Assembly: GCA_900660155.1 (NCBI GenBank) | Contig: CABFPE010000777.1 | Coordinates: 133,517 to 197,516, forward strand | Direction of reading: 5' to 3' | Source of the DNA: Hofstenia miamia | Taxonomy: Eukaryota; Xenacoelomorpha; Acoela; Hofsteniidae | Length of the DNA: 64,000 bases | Shown here: positions 24,701-33,121 of the stretch, one piece after another | Layout of the letters: every line of letters begins with the position of its first letter | How positions within the stretch are numbered: position 1 is the stretch's first letter | Notes under the pieces: model-generated | Told to the model about the DNA's origin: nothing | Databases searched by the model: none | Seen by the model: only the letters and a program-made list of their open reading frames with translations | Translations under genes and position numbers: made by a program

Positions 24701-26379
24701 TAATGTAATGTAAAATATAAACTCGATATGCGCTATACGTTTTGCAGGCAAACATCAATGTGATAGTTAAGCTTGATACAGACTTCTCAGCATATCTGCG
24801 TAATCGTGTATAAAGCGTGAGAGATGCGTTTCTGCAAATCATCCAGAATCGTGTTTAATGGAGTTACATAAACTTTGTCCCTGACACCATCTCACAGACA
24901 GTCTGGTCATCGTGGGCGCCAATTGCAAAACACCGGGTTTTCCTCTGCAGCACGGTAAAACCAACGCTTGGAAGTTTTGCGTTGAAAAATACGTGAACAG
25001 CAGAAATCAAAATTGGGAAAATGACTAGATCAAACCTTTATTTTAAATTATTAATTTATGACGCAGTTATATTTCTCTTGAAATTATTATTTTAAATCAA
25101 GAAATGTTTTTGGGTATATATTTACATAGCAAACGTTGGATTGACAGAAATGCAAGACGAATTGATAAAATTAACCAGTAGAACTACAAGATTCGAATAA
25201 TTTATGTAACATATTTCATACTTTCACAAAAACTGAATGAAATTTGATTAACAGGGTGGATTAACTGTTAAAAAAATTAGAAAAGCCTTTTTTGCACATT
25301 TCTGCAGTCAGGTATTAGTTATGAATGAAAGGAGTACCTAAACGTGAGACAACAACCAAACATGCAGAAACAATTATGAAACAAACCAACATGAAAAGAA
25401 TTTAAAAACAGGATGGGAATTATGAACTTTTCTGATAAATCCTATAATGAAAATTAATATCAGACAGAAACGTCAAAGCCAAGGGATTGTACAAAACTAA
25501 ATGCCGAAAAAGAAAATTCCCAATGAGATTGCCTCATTTGGGGTTTCGAAAACTAAATGTAATGCAATTACTTGCAGTTAATATCTGATTGAAAATAAAT
25601 GCAAGTAATATATATATTTTTTCTTCTCTTTTTCACGGGAGCTATGCTCACATAAGTTTGCAATAGCAGCATATTTAACTACCAATTGCAAAATGCAACC
25701 CGTCGTTTACTTTGAGTTCCCCCTTTCCCCTTAATATTTAAATGTAAATTTATGTTGTCTAAGTGGTTTTAACGTAAAATTGGACAATTGTGAAAAATAC
25801 ATGTAAATAGTAATTTTACGCGAATCTGTATTAAAATTATAAATATTAATACCGGAATAGAGTTAGAAATTTTAATAAATAGGTTAAACCGAAGAACAAA
25901 TGTTTCTATGAAGTAAGGCATTGAAATGCAACTTGCTTCTTTTTTGCAAACAACCCAACAAATTTCAAGTGAATTTCGAGATGAATTATTTTCATTTCGT
26001 AGACAATCTAAGCACTTCTAATCCAAACTAATTATAAAAAATTTACCTGCAGTGGACATTTGCCCGAAAGCAAGCAATGTATCTGGAAATGAAGGCGGTG
26101 TTAGAGGTGTATTTCGAGGTGCTGGTTGATTGTTTGATGGGCAAGTAATTGGAATGGCATGTTGAACATTAACTTCTTGAAAAAAATCACTCATTGCTGC
26201 CTAAATAAATGAAAGATTATGATATACAAAAACGATTATACCTGATAATTCCAGCTATGCAAATTCAATATTTTGATTGCTTGATCTCGTGAATATCCAG
26301 TATTTGAAACAAACTCGTTTAATAAGAATTCTTGCTTAAATAGATTAATATTTGTTTGATTTCCAGTGCTGACTTCCAT
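12598..26379 (-). CDS. UBALD: UBALD-like UBA-domain protein, three coding exons
   Basis: Coding exons are 26242-26379, 26047-26200 and 12598-12782 (all minus), joined at GT-AG sites with consistent phase to give 158 residues. Residues about 8-56 are the UBA-like domain: NEFVSNTGYSRDQAIKILNL, then HSWNYQAAMSDFFQE. Residues about 76-88 (NTPLTPPSFPDTL) match the conserved Pro-rich block (NTPATPPNFPD) that follows this domain in vertebrate UBALD1/2 (formerly FAM100). The family is short (about 160-180 residues), so the length fits. The tail is low-complexity, ending PPPTGPPNWSTH. The molecular role of the family is poorly known; a ubiquitin-related function is inferred from the fold only. Intron 2 is 13.3 kb and includes a 1.1-kb assembly duplication, a LINE and a Tc1/mariner-like relic. 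The exon 1 ATG is preceded by a TGACGTAA site. Confidence 0.85.
13041..15307. repeat. 1133-bp direct duplication around a single N (14174)
   Basis: 13041-14173 and 14175-15307 look identical throughout and are separated only by one N. The right copy continues into the LINE without a break, and the left copy stops inside the same LINE. This is the pattern of two overlapping contigs placed end to end. Otherwise the block is intronic AT-rich sequence of the UBALD-like gene. Confidence 0.85.
15206..18600 (+). mobile_element. Pyrimidine-rich LINE with endonuclease and reverse transcriptase (family C)
   Basis: A non-LTR element in antisense orientation within the UBALD-like intron, much richer in C and T on the plus strand than its surroundings. 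In order: an ORF1-like Ser/Pro-rich region (15235-15990), LANARSL (about 15990-16010) opening ORF2, RSNGRHGGVLIASR (about 16077-16118), CDDFNLPNVCWN (about 16332-16370), LDLVLCSHPDRI, GPCYPDGVPSFV (about 17179-17214), QHGNLPGHSTITNLL (17450-17495), GAPQGSV (17676-17696), YIDD (17765-17776) and CWWPSRSLFHSMERFQKRAF (18114-18173). The coding part ends in CDCPRCRKT, and the 3' end is AATAAAGTCATTCATTAATA. Several frameshifts and stops break it. A single N at 15913 separates two similar 80-bp segments. Confidence 0.85.
15829..15995 (+). repeat. Imperfect 80-bp duplication around a single N (15913)
   Basis: 15829-15912 and 15914-15995 are similar but not identical. Both read TTGGAACTTACTCC followed by CATCCC and a TTTCTCTTTTTTGCT-like stretch. 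It could be an allelic contig overlap or a local duplication within the LINE ORF1 region. Confidence 0.5.
18601..24598. other. UBALD-like intron 2, no further gene seen
   Basis: AT-rich intronic sequence. A low-complexity word cluster lies at 19315-19440 (TTGGGTTGGGTC, GGTTGAGTTGAATTGG) and a long hairpin at 23419-23479. Frames at 21212-22651 have a near-coding look in places but no motif I recognise. Confidence 0.45.
23419..23479. repeat. 25-bp stem hairpin
   Basis: The left arm 23419-23443 (starting CGAGTACTCAAAATTCGAGT) pairs with the right arm 23455-23479 at 23 of 25 positions; the loop is 11 bases. Additional CTCGA words continue to about 23495. Confidence 0.75.
24599..24970 (-). mobile_element. 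Tc1/mariner-like transposase C-terminus with terminal repeat
   Basis: The minus strand encodes DKVYVTPLNTILDDLQKRIS, then a decayed helix ending LNYHIDVCLQNV. This matches the usual C-terminal order of animal Tc1/mariner-type transposases (KDRVYVPPLP..LEDLK.RI, then .E..YRLD.C). Below it, at 24599-24625, CAGGATGACCACAAAAACAC looks like the terminal inverted repeat, with CTTGACTTCAAATGCG just inside. The catalytic part is absent. Stops break the frame. Confidence 0.55.
26047..26200 (-). CDS. UBALD: UBALD-like exon 2
   Basis: Acceptor TTTATTTAG precedes GCAGCAATG; donor GTAAAT follows. 154 bp encode the last UBA-like helix (AAMSDFFQE) and the NTPLTPPSFPD block, ending with one base of a split Gly codon. 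Confidence 0.85.
26242..26379 (-). CDS. UBALD: UBALD-like exon 1
   Basis: 46 codons from ATG (26379-26377) to CAG before the donor GTATAA. It encodes the first two helices of the UBA-like domain and ends in phase 0. The following intron is only 41 bp (26201-26241). Confidence 0.85.
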
Positions 26380-26455
26380 TATGTAACCACTCTTAAACTA
26401 CAACTACAAATACAAAACTAAAATTGGCGTAGTAAAAAAATTACAACTCCAGCGA

Positions 26456-26463
26456 TGACGTAA
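26456..26463. promoter_or_regulatory. CRE/ATF-like site upstream of the UBALD-like ATG
   Basis: TGACGTAA lies 77 bp upstream of the start codon in sequence that is probably promoter or 5' UTR. The match is to the well known CREB/ATF consensus, but an 8-bp match alone is weak. Confidence 0.3.
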
Positions 26464-26678
26464 TAATTTTTGGGTCGAATTAATCATTGACTATTTAATT
26501 TAAATAGAATTTCCTTAATAATTTTTTCAAAATTATGTAATTTTATAGTATTTATGAAAATTATTGATTTTTTAACATATCTCATTTCTAATTGGATTAA
26601 AAAATGCAATACTTGATGGGGTTTTAACCGAAGCTAAATCGAACGAATAAATTGTTTTTTATATTGTTAGTGTTAATG

Positions 26679-26905
26679 TAGACTTAGGGTTTGTGACTGC
26701 AGCTCGATATTCATGATTCGCACGATATTTAACTGAAAGCAAAATTAATAAATTTAAAGTATGAATTATCATAATATATTTTTATATTCAAAGAATTACC
26801 TTATTTATGTTTATTAAATTTTTAAGTCAGCTTCATTTTTATGTTTAGCGTGTATTTGAATGTTGAGTAGTGAATATCGAGCTGCGGTCACAACCCCTAG
26901 ATTTA
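26679..26905. mobile_element. 227-bp foldback MITE upstream of the UBALD-like gene
   Basis: The left arm (26679-26713) contains GTGACTGCAGCTCGATATTC and the right arm (26870-26905) contains GAATATCGAGCTGCGGTCAC, inverted copies with few mismatches over about 35 bp. The outer edges read TAGACTTAGGG and CCCCTAGATTTA. No unambiguous target duplication is visible, although TTAA occurs close to both ends. It lies about 300 bp upstream of the start codon. Confidence 0.7.
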
Positions 26906-28005
26906 AGGTATTCCTAGTGTAGAAATCTATTAAACGGAATATATATTTTAAAAGAATTATATGTGGCTATCAGATTTAATATTCTATTTTCGCCAGAAGG
27001 CTGAATGCCATGCGCCCCGTGGTAAACAATTTTTACAAAAAATTTATTAGTAAATTTAAGAAAATTAATATACCTTTCACATCAATTGTTATTTGCATGT
27101 GAACATTAAGGTATATACTTTAATATAGACACCATTTAAATCTATAATTAAATAATGCTTGTGATCTAACATGTATGTAAAAAAATGATTAAGTGGTTAG
27201 TCATAGCACTAACAATTGAATTTAATAGATAATTTTACTAAAACAGCAAGTAGAGTCTTTATAAATACTTGGTATATAACAAATTTTTTAATTTAATTAG
27301 CTTCCAAAAATCTTTAATATATTTGTAATATCCTAAATTTTCAATGTATACACTTACTGAAATTACTTTTTTCTCTTAGTATCGATTACTTAAACTGATG
27401 GGATGTAATTATATAATACAATGTACAATGATTTATAGTTATATTAATTATATTATTATTTGAATTTGCAAGCTATATAATTTCCCAAAAAGAGCATATG
27501 CAAGTACTACTATATGTGTAAAGATTGCATGAAGTTAATTAGGGTTTATTAATATGCTCCCTTAAAATTCGAGACAAAACTCCTTTTGTTGATATTTTTA
27601 TTTCAGATGCAAGAATATTTCATATCATAATTGGAAAACTTTCTTATTACACTTTGAAAAATTGATAATTATAAAACTTTTTTGGATTCACTAAGAATTT
27701 CTGCACTACAAGCAGAGAATGCCTTACACAAATACTATATACTCCACATAATTATAATTGTACTAACCGAAATTTACAAATGCTTCCGATGCAAATAGCT
27801 TACGCATTTATCATGTTGAATACGTATCAAGCATTTGATTTGTTGATATTCCTATTAAGATCAATGTTTCATCAAGAATGAAGTAATTAAGTTGCTCAAT
27901 TTGAACAAAAATAGTTTTTGAAGAACTGAAGATTTTGTTGTGAGCATTGGTGATTAATTACGATTAGCTATAGACAGGGATGACCATAATAATGATAATG
28001 AATGT
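26906..28005. other. No recognisable feature
   Basis: AT-rich intergenic sequence with no supported gene or repeat. Confidence 0.4.
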
Positions 28006-28262
28006 CTTTATTAGGCCAGCAAATACAAAACAATACAAATGAATAAAAATCAAGTTTTTCAGCAATGATGGCAGTCACAGACGAAGAAGCAAGCCCATGT
28101 GGATGAGTATGCAAAACGGATCAGCGAAGAGGGAAGACAGCAGAAAAGAATAGCACAAGGAATTGCGTTGAACAACAAGAGTTTCACCACCGATATTGAA
28201 AGGAACATTATAAAAGATGGCAAGGAATGGGGAATTAGCTTTACGGAACAAGTACGCATATT
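28006..28262 (-). mobile_element. LINE 3'-end fragment (family C), internally deleted
   Basis: Reverse-complemented, the 28160-28262 part aligns with 17993-18095 of the family C LINE, then jumps to sequence matching 18440-18540 and its CDC..C.KT C-terminus. The terminus CTAATAAAGACATTCATTAT matches AATAAAGTCATTCATTAAT at 18575-18595. So this is a short, deleted copy of the same family, in the opposite orientation. Confidence 0.7.
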
Positions 28263-28298
28263 GTAATTACACAGATTAATTAGGTAGATTCAGATGCA

Positions 28299-29684
28299 AT
28301 GGGCGAAACCGGGAACTCGGCTGGACCCCCCACAGGCGCAAAGGACTACTACCCGACGATCGGAGAGCTATTGAGCTGGGACGACACCAACGTTGGCAAA
28401 GTTCTGGACAATTTGAAGAAGGACTCGCTGAAATGTCTGATCAGAGATATGCTTGGACAACTTTGTGAAGCAAAGTCAATTGGCGAGACCGTTTCAATTA
28501 TTCGCAATGATTTAACCGAAATTAAAGCAAAAGTAAGCAGCACAAATGGAATGAATGTGTGCATGCCAACTGCGAGTGATGCTTCTGGTGAAGCGAATAA
28601 CGGTAAGAACCGCAAGCAATTCAACCCTGAGTCTTCTAACAAGCTCCAATTTGTACGCATTGACGGTGTACCTGAGGATAGTGGCCGGGTTGCAAACTGC
28701 ATGGACGCGGACTACACAAAGGTGAAGGATATCATTCGCTGCACTAGCGGCAGTGAAACAGATCCATTGGATGTTCGACGTATGGGAAAGAAAAAAGACC
28801 ATGGCACAGAGAAATCTAAAAGGCCGCGTACAATATTGGTGCAAATGAATTCTGTTTGGGAAGCCAGGAAAGTCCTGGCATCGTCTTACAAGCTACGAGC
28901 TTCCTTTCCGAATGTCTATGTTTCCCGGCAACTTGATGACGAAGAGCATAAGCTGCAAAATGAGCTGTTGAGGAAATGGCGGNTGAGCTGGGACGACACC
29001 AACGTTGGCAAAGTTCTGGACAATTTGAAGAAGGACTCGCTGAAATGTCTGATCAGAGATATGCTTGGACAACGTCGTGAAGCAAAGTCAATTGGTGAGA
29101 CTGTTTCAATTATTCGCAATGATTTAACCGAAATTAAAGCGGAAGTAAGCAGCACAAATGGAATGAATGTGTGCATGCCAACTGCGAGTGATGCTTCTGG
29201 TGAAGCGAATAACGGTAAGAACTGCAAGCGATTCAACCCTGAGTCTTCTAACAAGCTCCAATTTGTACGCATTGACGGTGTACCTGAGGATAGTGGCCGG
29301 GTTGCAAACTGCATGGACGCGGACTACACAAAGGTGAAGGATATCATTCGCTGCACTAGCGGCAGTGAAACGGATCCATTGGATGTTCGACGTATGGGAA
29401 AGAAAAAAGACCATGGCACAGAGAAATCTAAAAGGCCGCGTACAATATTGGTGCAAATGAATTCTGTTTGGGAAGCCAGGAAAGTCCTGGCATCGTCTTA
29501 CAAGCTACGAGCTTCCTTTCCGAATGTCTATGTTTCCCGGCAACTTGATGACGAAGAGCATAAGCTGCAAAATGAGCTGTTGAGGAAATGGCGGGAGCTT
29601 ATAGACAGTGGACACCATCCTAAGACCCTGAAAATAAGGAATCTCAAGTTATTCTGGGATGACAATCTGGTGCAACTAGATTGA
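28299..29684 (+). CDS. LINE ORF1 protein, doubled by an assembly join
   Basis: One open frame reads through a single N at 28983. Segment 28372-28982 is repeated at 28984-29594 with about ten substitutions, so the real ORF1 is probably near 257 residues. From the N-terminus: SWDDTNVGKVLDNLKKDSLK, a coiled-coil-like stretch with SIIRNDLTEIKA, an RRM-like part beginning KLQFVRIDGVPE, then RPRTILVQMNSVWEARKVL and KTLKIRNLKLFWDDNLVQLD at the end. This is the ORF1p layout of CR1/L2-like LINEs, which bind the element RNA. It is a transposon protein, not a host gene. The lack of stops suggests it is young. Confidence 0.75.
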   Translation: MGETGNSAGPPTGAKDYYPTIGELLSWDDTNVGKVLDNLKKDSLKCLIRDMLGQLCEAKSIGETVSIIRNDLTEIKAKVSSTNGMNVCMPTASDASGEANNGKNRKQFNPESSNKLQFVRIDGVPEDSGRVANCMDADYTKVKDIIRCTSGSETDPLDVRRMGKKKDHGTEKSKRPRTILVQMNSVWEARKVLASSYKLRASFPNVYVSRQLDDEEHKLQNELLRKWRXSWDDTNVGKVLDNLKKDSLKCLIRDMLGQRREAKSIGETVSIIRNDLTEIKAEVSSTNGMNVCMPTASDASGEANNGKNCKRFNPESSNKLQFVRIDGVPEDSGRVANCMDADYTKVKDIIRCTSGSETDPLDVRRMGKKKDHGTEKSKRPRTILVQMNSVWEARKVLASSYKLRASFPNVYVSRQLDDEEHKLQNELLRKWRELIDSGHHPKTLKIRNLKLFWDDNLVQLD

Positions 29685-29721
29685 CTATCCGCACATCACT
29701 GCCCATCTCTTATGCTCATAA

Positions 29722-30096
29722 ATGCTCGTTCCCTCAAGAAGAACAATGCACTGCGCACTGCTTGTGTTGTCTATTCTGACATATGGCTGTCTTTGCTGGG
29801 GCGGATGCACAGCGTTTCTCAAGAAGAAACTCGATGGAGTTCAGAAGAGGGCCGTTAGCATGGGCATTATCACCTGCTACACTGATATTTCATCAATCGT
29901 GAAAGCGAGAGACGAGAAGTTATATAAGAAAATCGAAAGCAGTGACTACCACCCCCTGAAAGATCTTATTCCATCCCGTTGTACTTATGCAATTTCGAGG
30001 CTCCGCGAAAGGCTTCCGGCATGCAATGTGTCCAGCTCTAAAAACTTGTTGACCATTTTTCCAAACCGCTATCTGCGGAATCAAAGATTTTTGTAA
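29722..30096 (+). pseudogene. LINE ORF2 C-terminal remnant (family D)
   Basis: A 124-codon frame starts in another frame than the NARSL endonuclease start and encodes the ORF2 tail: LSILTYGCLCWGGC, LDGVQKRAVSMGI, HPLKDLIPSRCTYAISRLRE and LLTIFPNRYLRNQRFL. The ATG at 29722 is created by the deletion join and is not a natural start. Confidence 0.7.
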
Positions 30097-30156
30097 ATAA
30101 ATAGTTTCTCTGTATAGATGAAGCTTTAATACATTATTATTATTATTATTATTATT

Positions 30157-30625
30157 CAGAGAAATTTAAGTTGGAAGCAAGTTGAAATCCAAGGTGAGTA
30201 TGATTTGGAAAAAATTTCACTGGAAGATGTAGATCAGTTGGGAAGACACTGAAAGGGATGCCACAATTCTTGGTAGGACTAAAATCAAGATGTTTAACAG
30301 AAAACCCAATAGATAACAGCTCAATATCAGATGAGATATTGGAGGTAAAAGAACCGCCAAAGTAAAAAATCGCGGTATCATCGACATAGAGTAAGTAGGA
30401 CGTGTAGAGAACAGATTGAGGGTGGTCGTTAATGGAAACAAGAAAAGAACAGCAAAGAAAGAACTTTAGTGCCTAATGACTACAAAAACAGGAAGAGATA
30501 AATTAATTGATTTTGAGACATTTGCGACGATTGGTTAAATAAGACTGAAAAAATCGATGATATCAGCATCAAAGCCAAATAAACGTAATTTGTCGAGAAC
30601 AATAGAATGAGGGAGCCATTAAGCA
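30157..30625 (-). mobile_element. LINE reverse transcriptase fragment (family C)
   Basis: Reverse-complemented it aligns with 17540-17960 of the family C LINE and contains LYVDDTAIF (30368-30391), the catalytic motif block. It abuts the (ATT)n tail of the plus-strand LINE exactly, so one element probably inserted in or beside the other. Stops and frameshifts are present. Confidence 0.75.
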
Positions 30626-31089
30626 GGAATCTGTCATGATAAACATTTAAAACATGCATTCAGTATCTATTTTAAAATCTTTATCAAGTAGAGAAATATT
30701 TTTTTCCGATACATTTAATCACGCAATACATAGATTAAGATTGCGCAAAATTATTAATATTTTGATGTTCAAATTTGGTGGTAATTTTACTTCCATATAC
30801 AGACACGAGTGAAATTATCAGGGTTAAGCAGTGAGTGAAATAGAGGTTAAGTAGATCTTTCACTATTGTTATTAAGCCACAACAAAATCGTTTCTTAAAA
30901 ATCACACCTAGAAATGTAATTTAATACATATTTTATAATCAAGCCCAAATCATTTTTTGCAATAAATTTTATTTTTGTCATCATCTGAGTTTTGTATGCA
31001 TATCAGATTTGGTTTCCATCCTCGTGAGATGTTGATAAATTAGAACGTGTACAGCGGCGAAGTTCTAAATAGATTCAAAATATCGAAAA
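30626..31089. other. No recognisable feature
   Basis: AT-rich sequence with no supported gene or repeat. Confidence 0.4.
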
Positions 31090-31119
31090 TACAAAGTTAG
31101 ACTTCTAAGCCTAAGCTTA

Positions 31120-31536
31120 TTCCCAGTTCCTCTACTATTTCAATTTTATGATTTGCTTTATTTATACAAACTTCTAACAAACCGATTGGATCTCAATGCT
31201 TTTAATTATATATCTTTGCATTACCCAATAATATTTTCTCAAAATTTTAACATTACCCAAGTAACACGCGTGAAGAAATCAAAGACAGCTCACTTATATT
31301 TTAACAGCATCACTCGTTTGGTAAACTTTATTCATATCAATAGGAACATTAATTTGTTCGATGATTACCAAACCGTCAAAAAGAATCTGTGGGTTTTTGC
31401 AGACTACAATTTCATTGAATTTTTAATACCAATATTTGATGTACACATTATCTTGTTTGGCCTTCCAACTCTTGCCGATCATCTTGCAGTTCGTCATTCC
31501 ATTAATGATTTTGTTGACTGTCTAGTAAATTTGTAG
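31120..31536 (+). pseudogene. Probable LINE ORF2 C-terminal fragment
   Basis: An open frame encodes LYLYKLLTNRLDLNAFNYIS, SKTAHLYFNSITRLVNF and NINLFDDYQTVKKNLWVF. This follows the usual C-terminal order of L2/CR1 ORF2: a YK(I/L)L..L.DL helix, a FF..R....WN-like segment and a final F..K..L helix. Key aromatic residues are replaced, so the assignment is tentative. Confidence 0.5.
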
Positions 31537-31937
31537 AACTGCATTCATGTAATAAATCGATTTGAATTGTAAGCGAAATTTCATATTGCCTTTACGAATT
31601 ATGATATTTCTACAATCACAAGTCCATTTATTGGAATACAAATTCAAATTTCATCTCTTAGCTTTTATTAATCATTGCACTAAGACAAATGTCACACGTT
31701 CCCATTTCTATGATTTTCTATTGAAATGCAGACAGGGTCCAGGCACACATTCCATTGCCATCGCTATTCAAGGCGGTGGCACAAGATCCCCCTTCGCGTC
31801 TGAAAACAGATACGAATTAAAAGCACTAGTGCCTGACAATGGATAGTGTGAAATGTTGAAATTGTTAGCAATTCGAGTAGGGATAGATATTTCCCACGCC
31901 AATTAAAGCCGTAAAACCTATATATATATATATATAT

Positions 31938-32078
31938 NNNNNNNNNNNNNNNNNNNNNNNNNNNNNNNNNNNNNNNNNNNNNNNNNNNNNNNNNNNNNNN
32001 NNNNNNNNNNNNNNNNNNNNNNNNNNNNNNNNNNNNNNNNNNNNNNNNNNNNNNNNNNNNNNNNNNNNNNNNNNNNNN
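31938..32078. other. Scaffold gap (141 N) in a (TA)n run
   Basis: N bases bounded on both sides by alternating TA, so the gap probably represents an unresolved microsatellite. Confidence 0.97.
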
Positions 32079-32119
32079 TATATATATATATATATATATG
32101 GTTAGCTGTATTTTCAACA

Positions 32120-32356
32120 GATAATTGGTCCATTGTAATGCCAATATAACCGTTACAACGGACCAATATGTGTGAAAAACACATTTTCCTTAAAATAAAA
32201 ATTTTTTAACAAAGCATTTTCAGTAAATACATACTACTATAATTAAAGATTTTATGAAAAAATAATTAAAAAAATATTTTATCACTGAGTTAAGCCACTT
32301 TGGTCCGTTATAACGTTAGAAAAATTAAATTTTGGTCCGTTGTAACTGAGAATTTT
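32120..32356. repeat. GGTCCGTT palindromic element
   Basis: At the left, TTGGTCCATTGTAATG (32126-32141) pairs with CGTTACAACGGACCAA (32152-32167) as a 16-bp stem with two mismatches. At the right, TTTGGTCCGTTATAACG and TTTGGTCCGTTGTAACTG are direct copies of the same word. The 150 bp between are AT-rich. It resembles a short foldback element; no target duplication was found. Confidence 0.5.
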
Positions 32357-32998
32357 CATTTGTATGCTAATAAACTTCTGATTGGAAAATGTTTTTACTG
32401 TTACCATTGCGAGTACATTATTTGAAAAATGTTGTTTGTAATTCAATATACTAAGTTAGCAGAAATAAATGGTAATTGTTATACCAGTATGCCAGTGGAA
32501 ATTCTGTAATGTAATCAGATTATACCTATCTCCTTTACCTATTTTTAATTATTAATGTAAAAGAAAGGCAGTATATTCTTGAAGCACCTAAATGCATCTC
32601 GTGTAATTTTTCATTTGATAGATGTTTCATCTTTATGTTGAATAGGCTCTATTATTTTTAGCAGCATTCTATTGCTCTCACTTCGAAATGCTATCTTTAG
32701 ATTACTTACAGTTAAGTACATCGTTTCTATTACTACATGTATAATATAAAATATGTGTTGTTTTTACATCCGCGCAAGCTAGTAAATGAATTGGGTAACG
32801 AAGGCTTTAAGCTTTACACTAATGGTGGTCAATTGATAACTTAATTTGGTCGTGATGAAATGAGCGACAATGGAAAATTCCCTTCTGCCACCCTATTGAA
32901 ATTTCTGTTGTAGTTGTGAAGTTTTGAATATTTTCTTCTGAAAATTTGCTGTAGTTTGTACTCATATTTTCTGTTTCCCTTTTTCTCTTCATCTACTA

Positions 32999-33004
32999 TT
33001 TATT
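32999..33004 (-). terminator. AATAAA signal of SLC18B1-like gene 1
   Basis: AATAAA on the minus strand, 118 bp after the stop codon. The same signal is kept at the same place in the second copy (39019-39024). Confidence 0.5.
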
Positions 33005-33121
33005 GTGCAACGTTTTTCTTTAGAAACAATCATTCAATACCTACGGACGCATCTCTTATTGATTGTAAATTCATTAAAAAATTTGACTGTTTTTATCCTT
33101 AAATATTCACAAATCCATTAC

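Larger units (their letters stand above)
28299..30156 (+). mobile_element. LINE with intact ORF1 and internally deleted ORF2 (family D)
   Basis: ORF1 is followed within 35 bp by MLINARSLKKN (about 29710-29742), the typical start of the ORF2 endonuclease. Directly after it the sequence is LVLSILTYGCLCWGG (about 29767-29811) and KKKLDGVQKRAVSMGI, which belong to the ORF2 C-terminus. The endonuclease and reverse transcriptase cores, normally about 2 kb, are missing. The end is an (ATT)n tail at 30131-30156. The architecture is like mammalian HAL1 (half-LINE) elements. Confidence 0.7.

Noticed and set aside
28349-29456. Minus-strand frames inside the LINE ORF1
   Set aside because: They are antisense shadows of the ORF1 frame, repeated because the segment is doubled.
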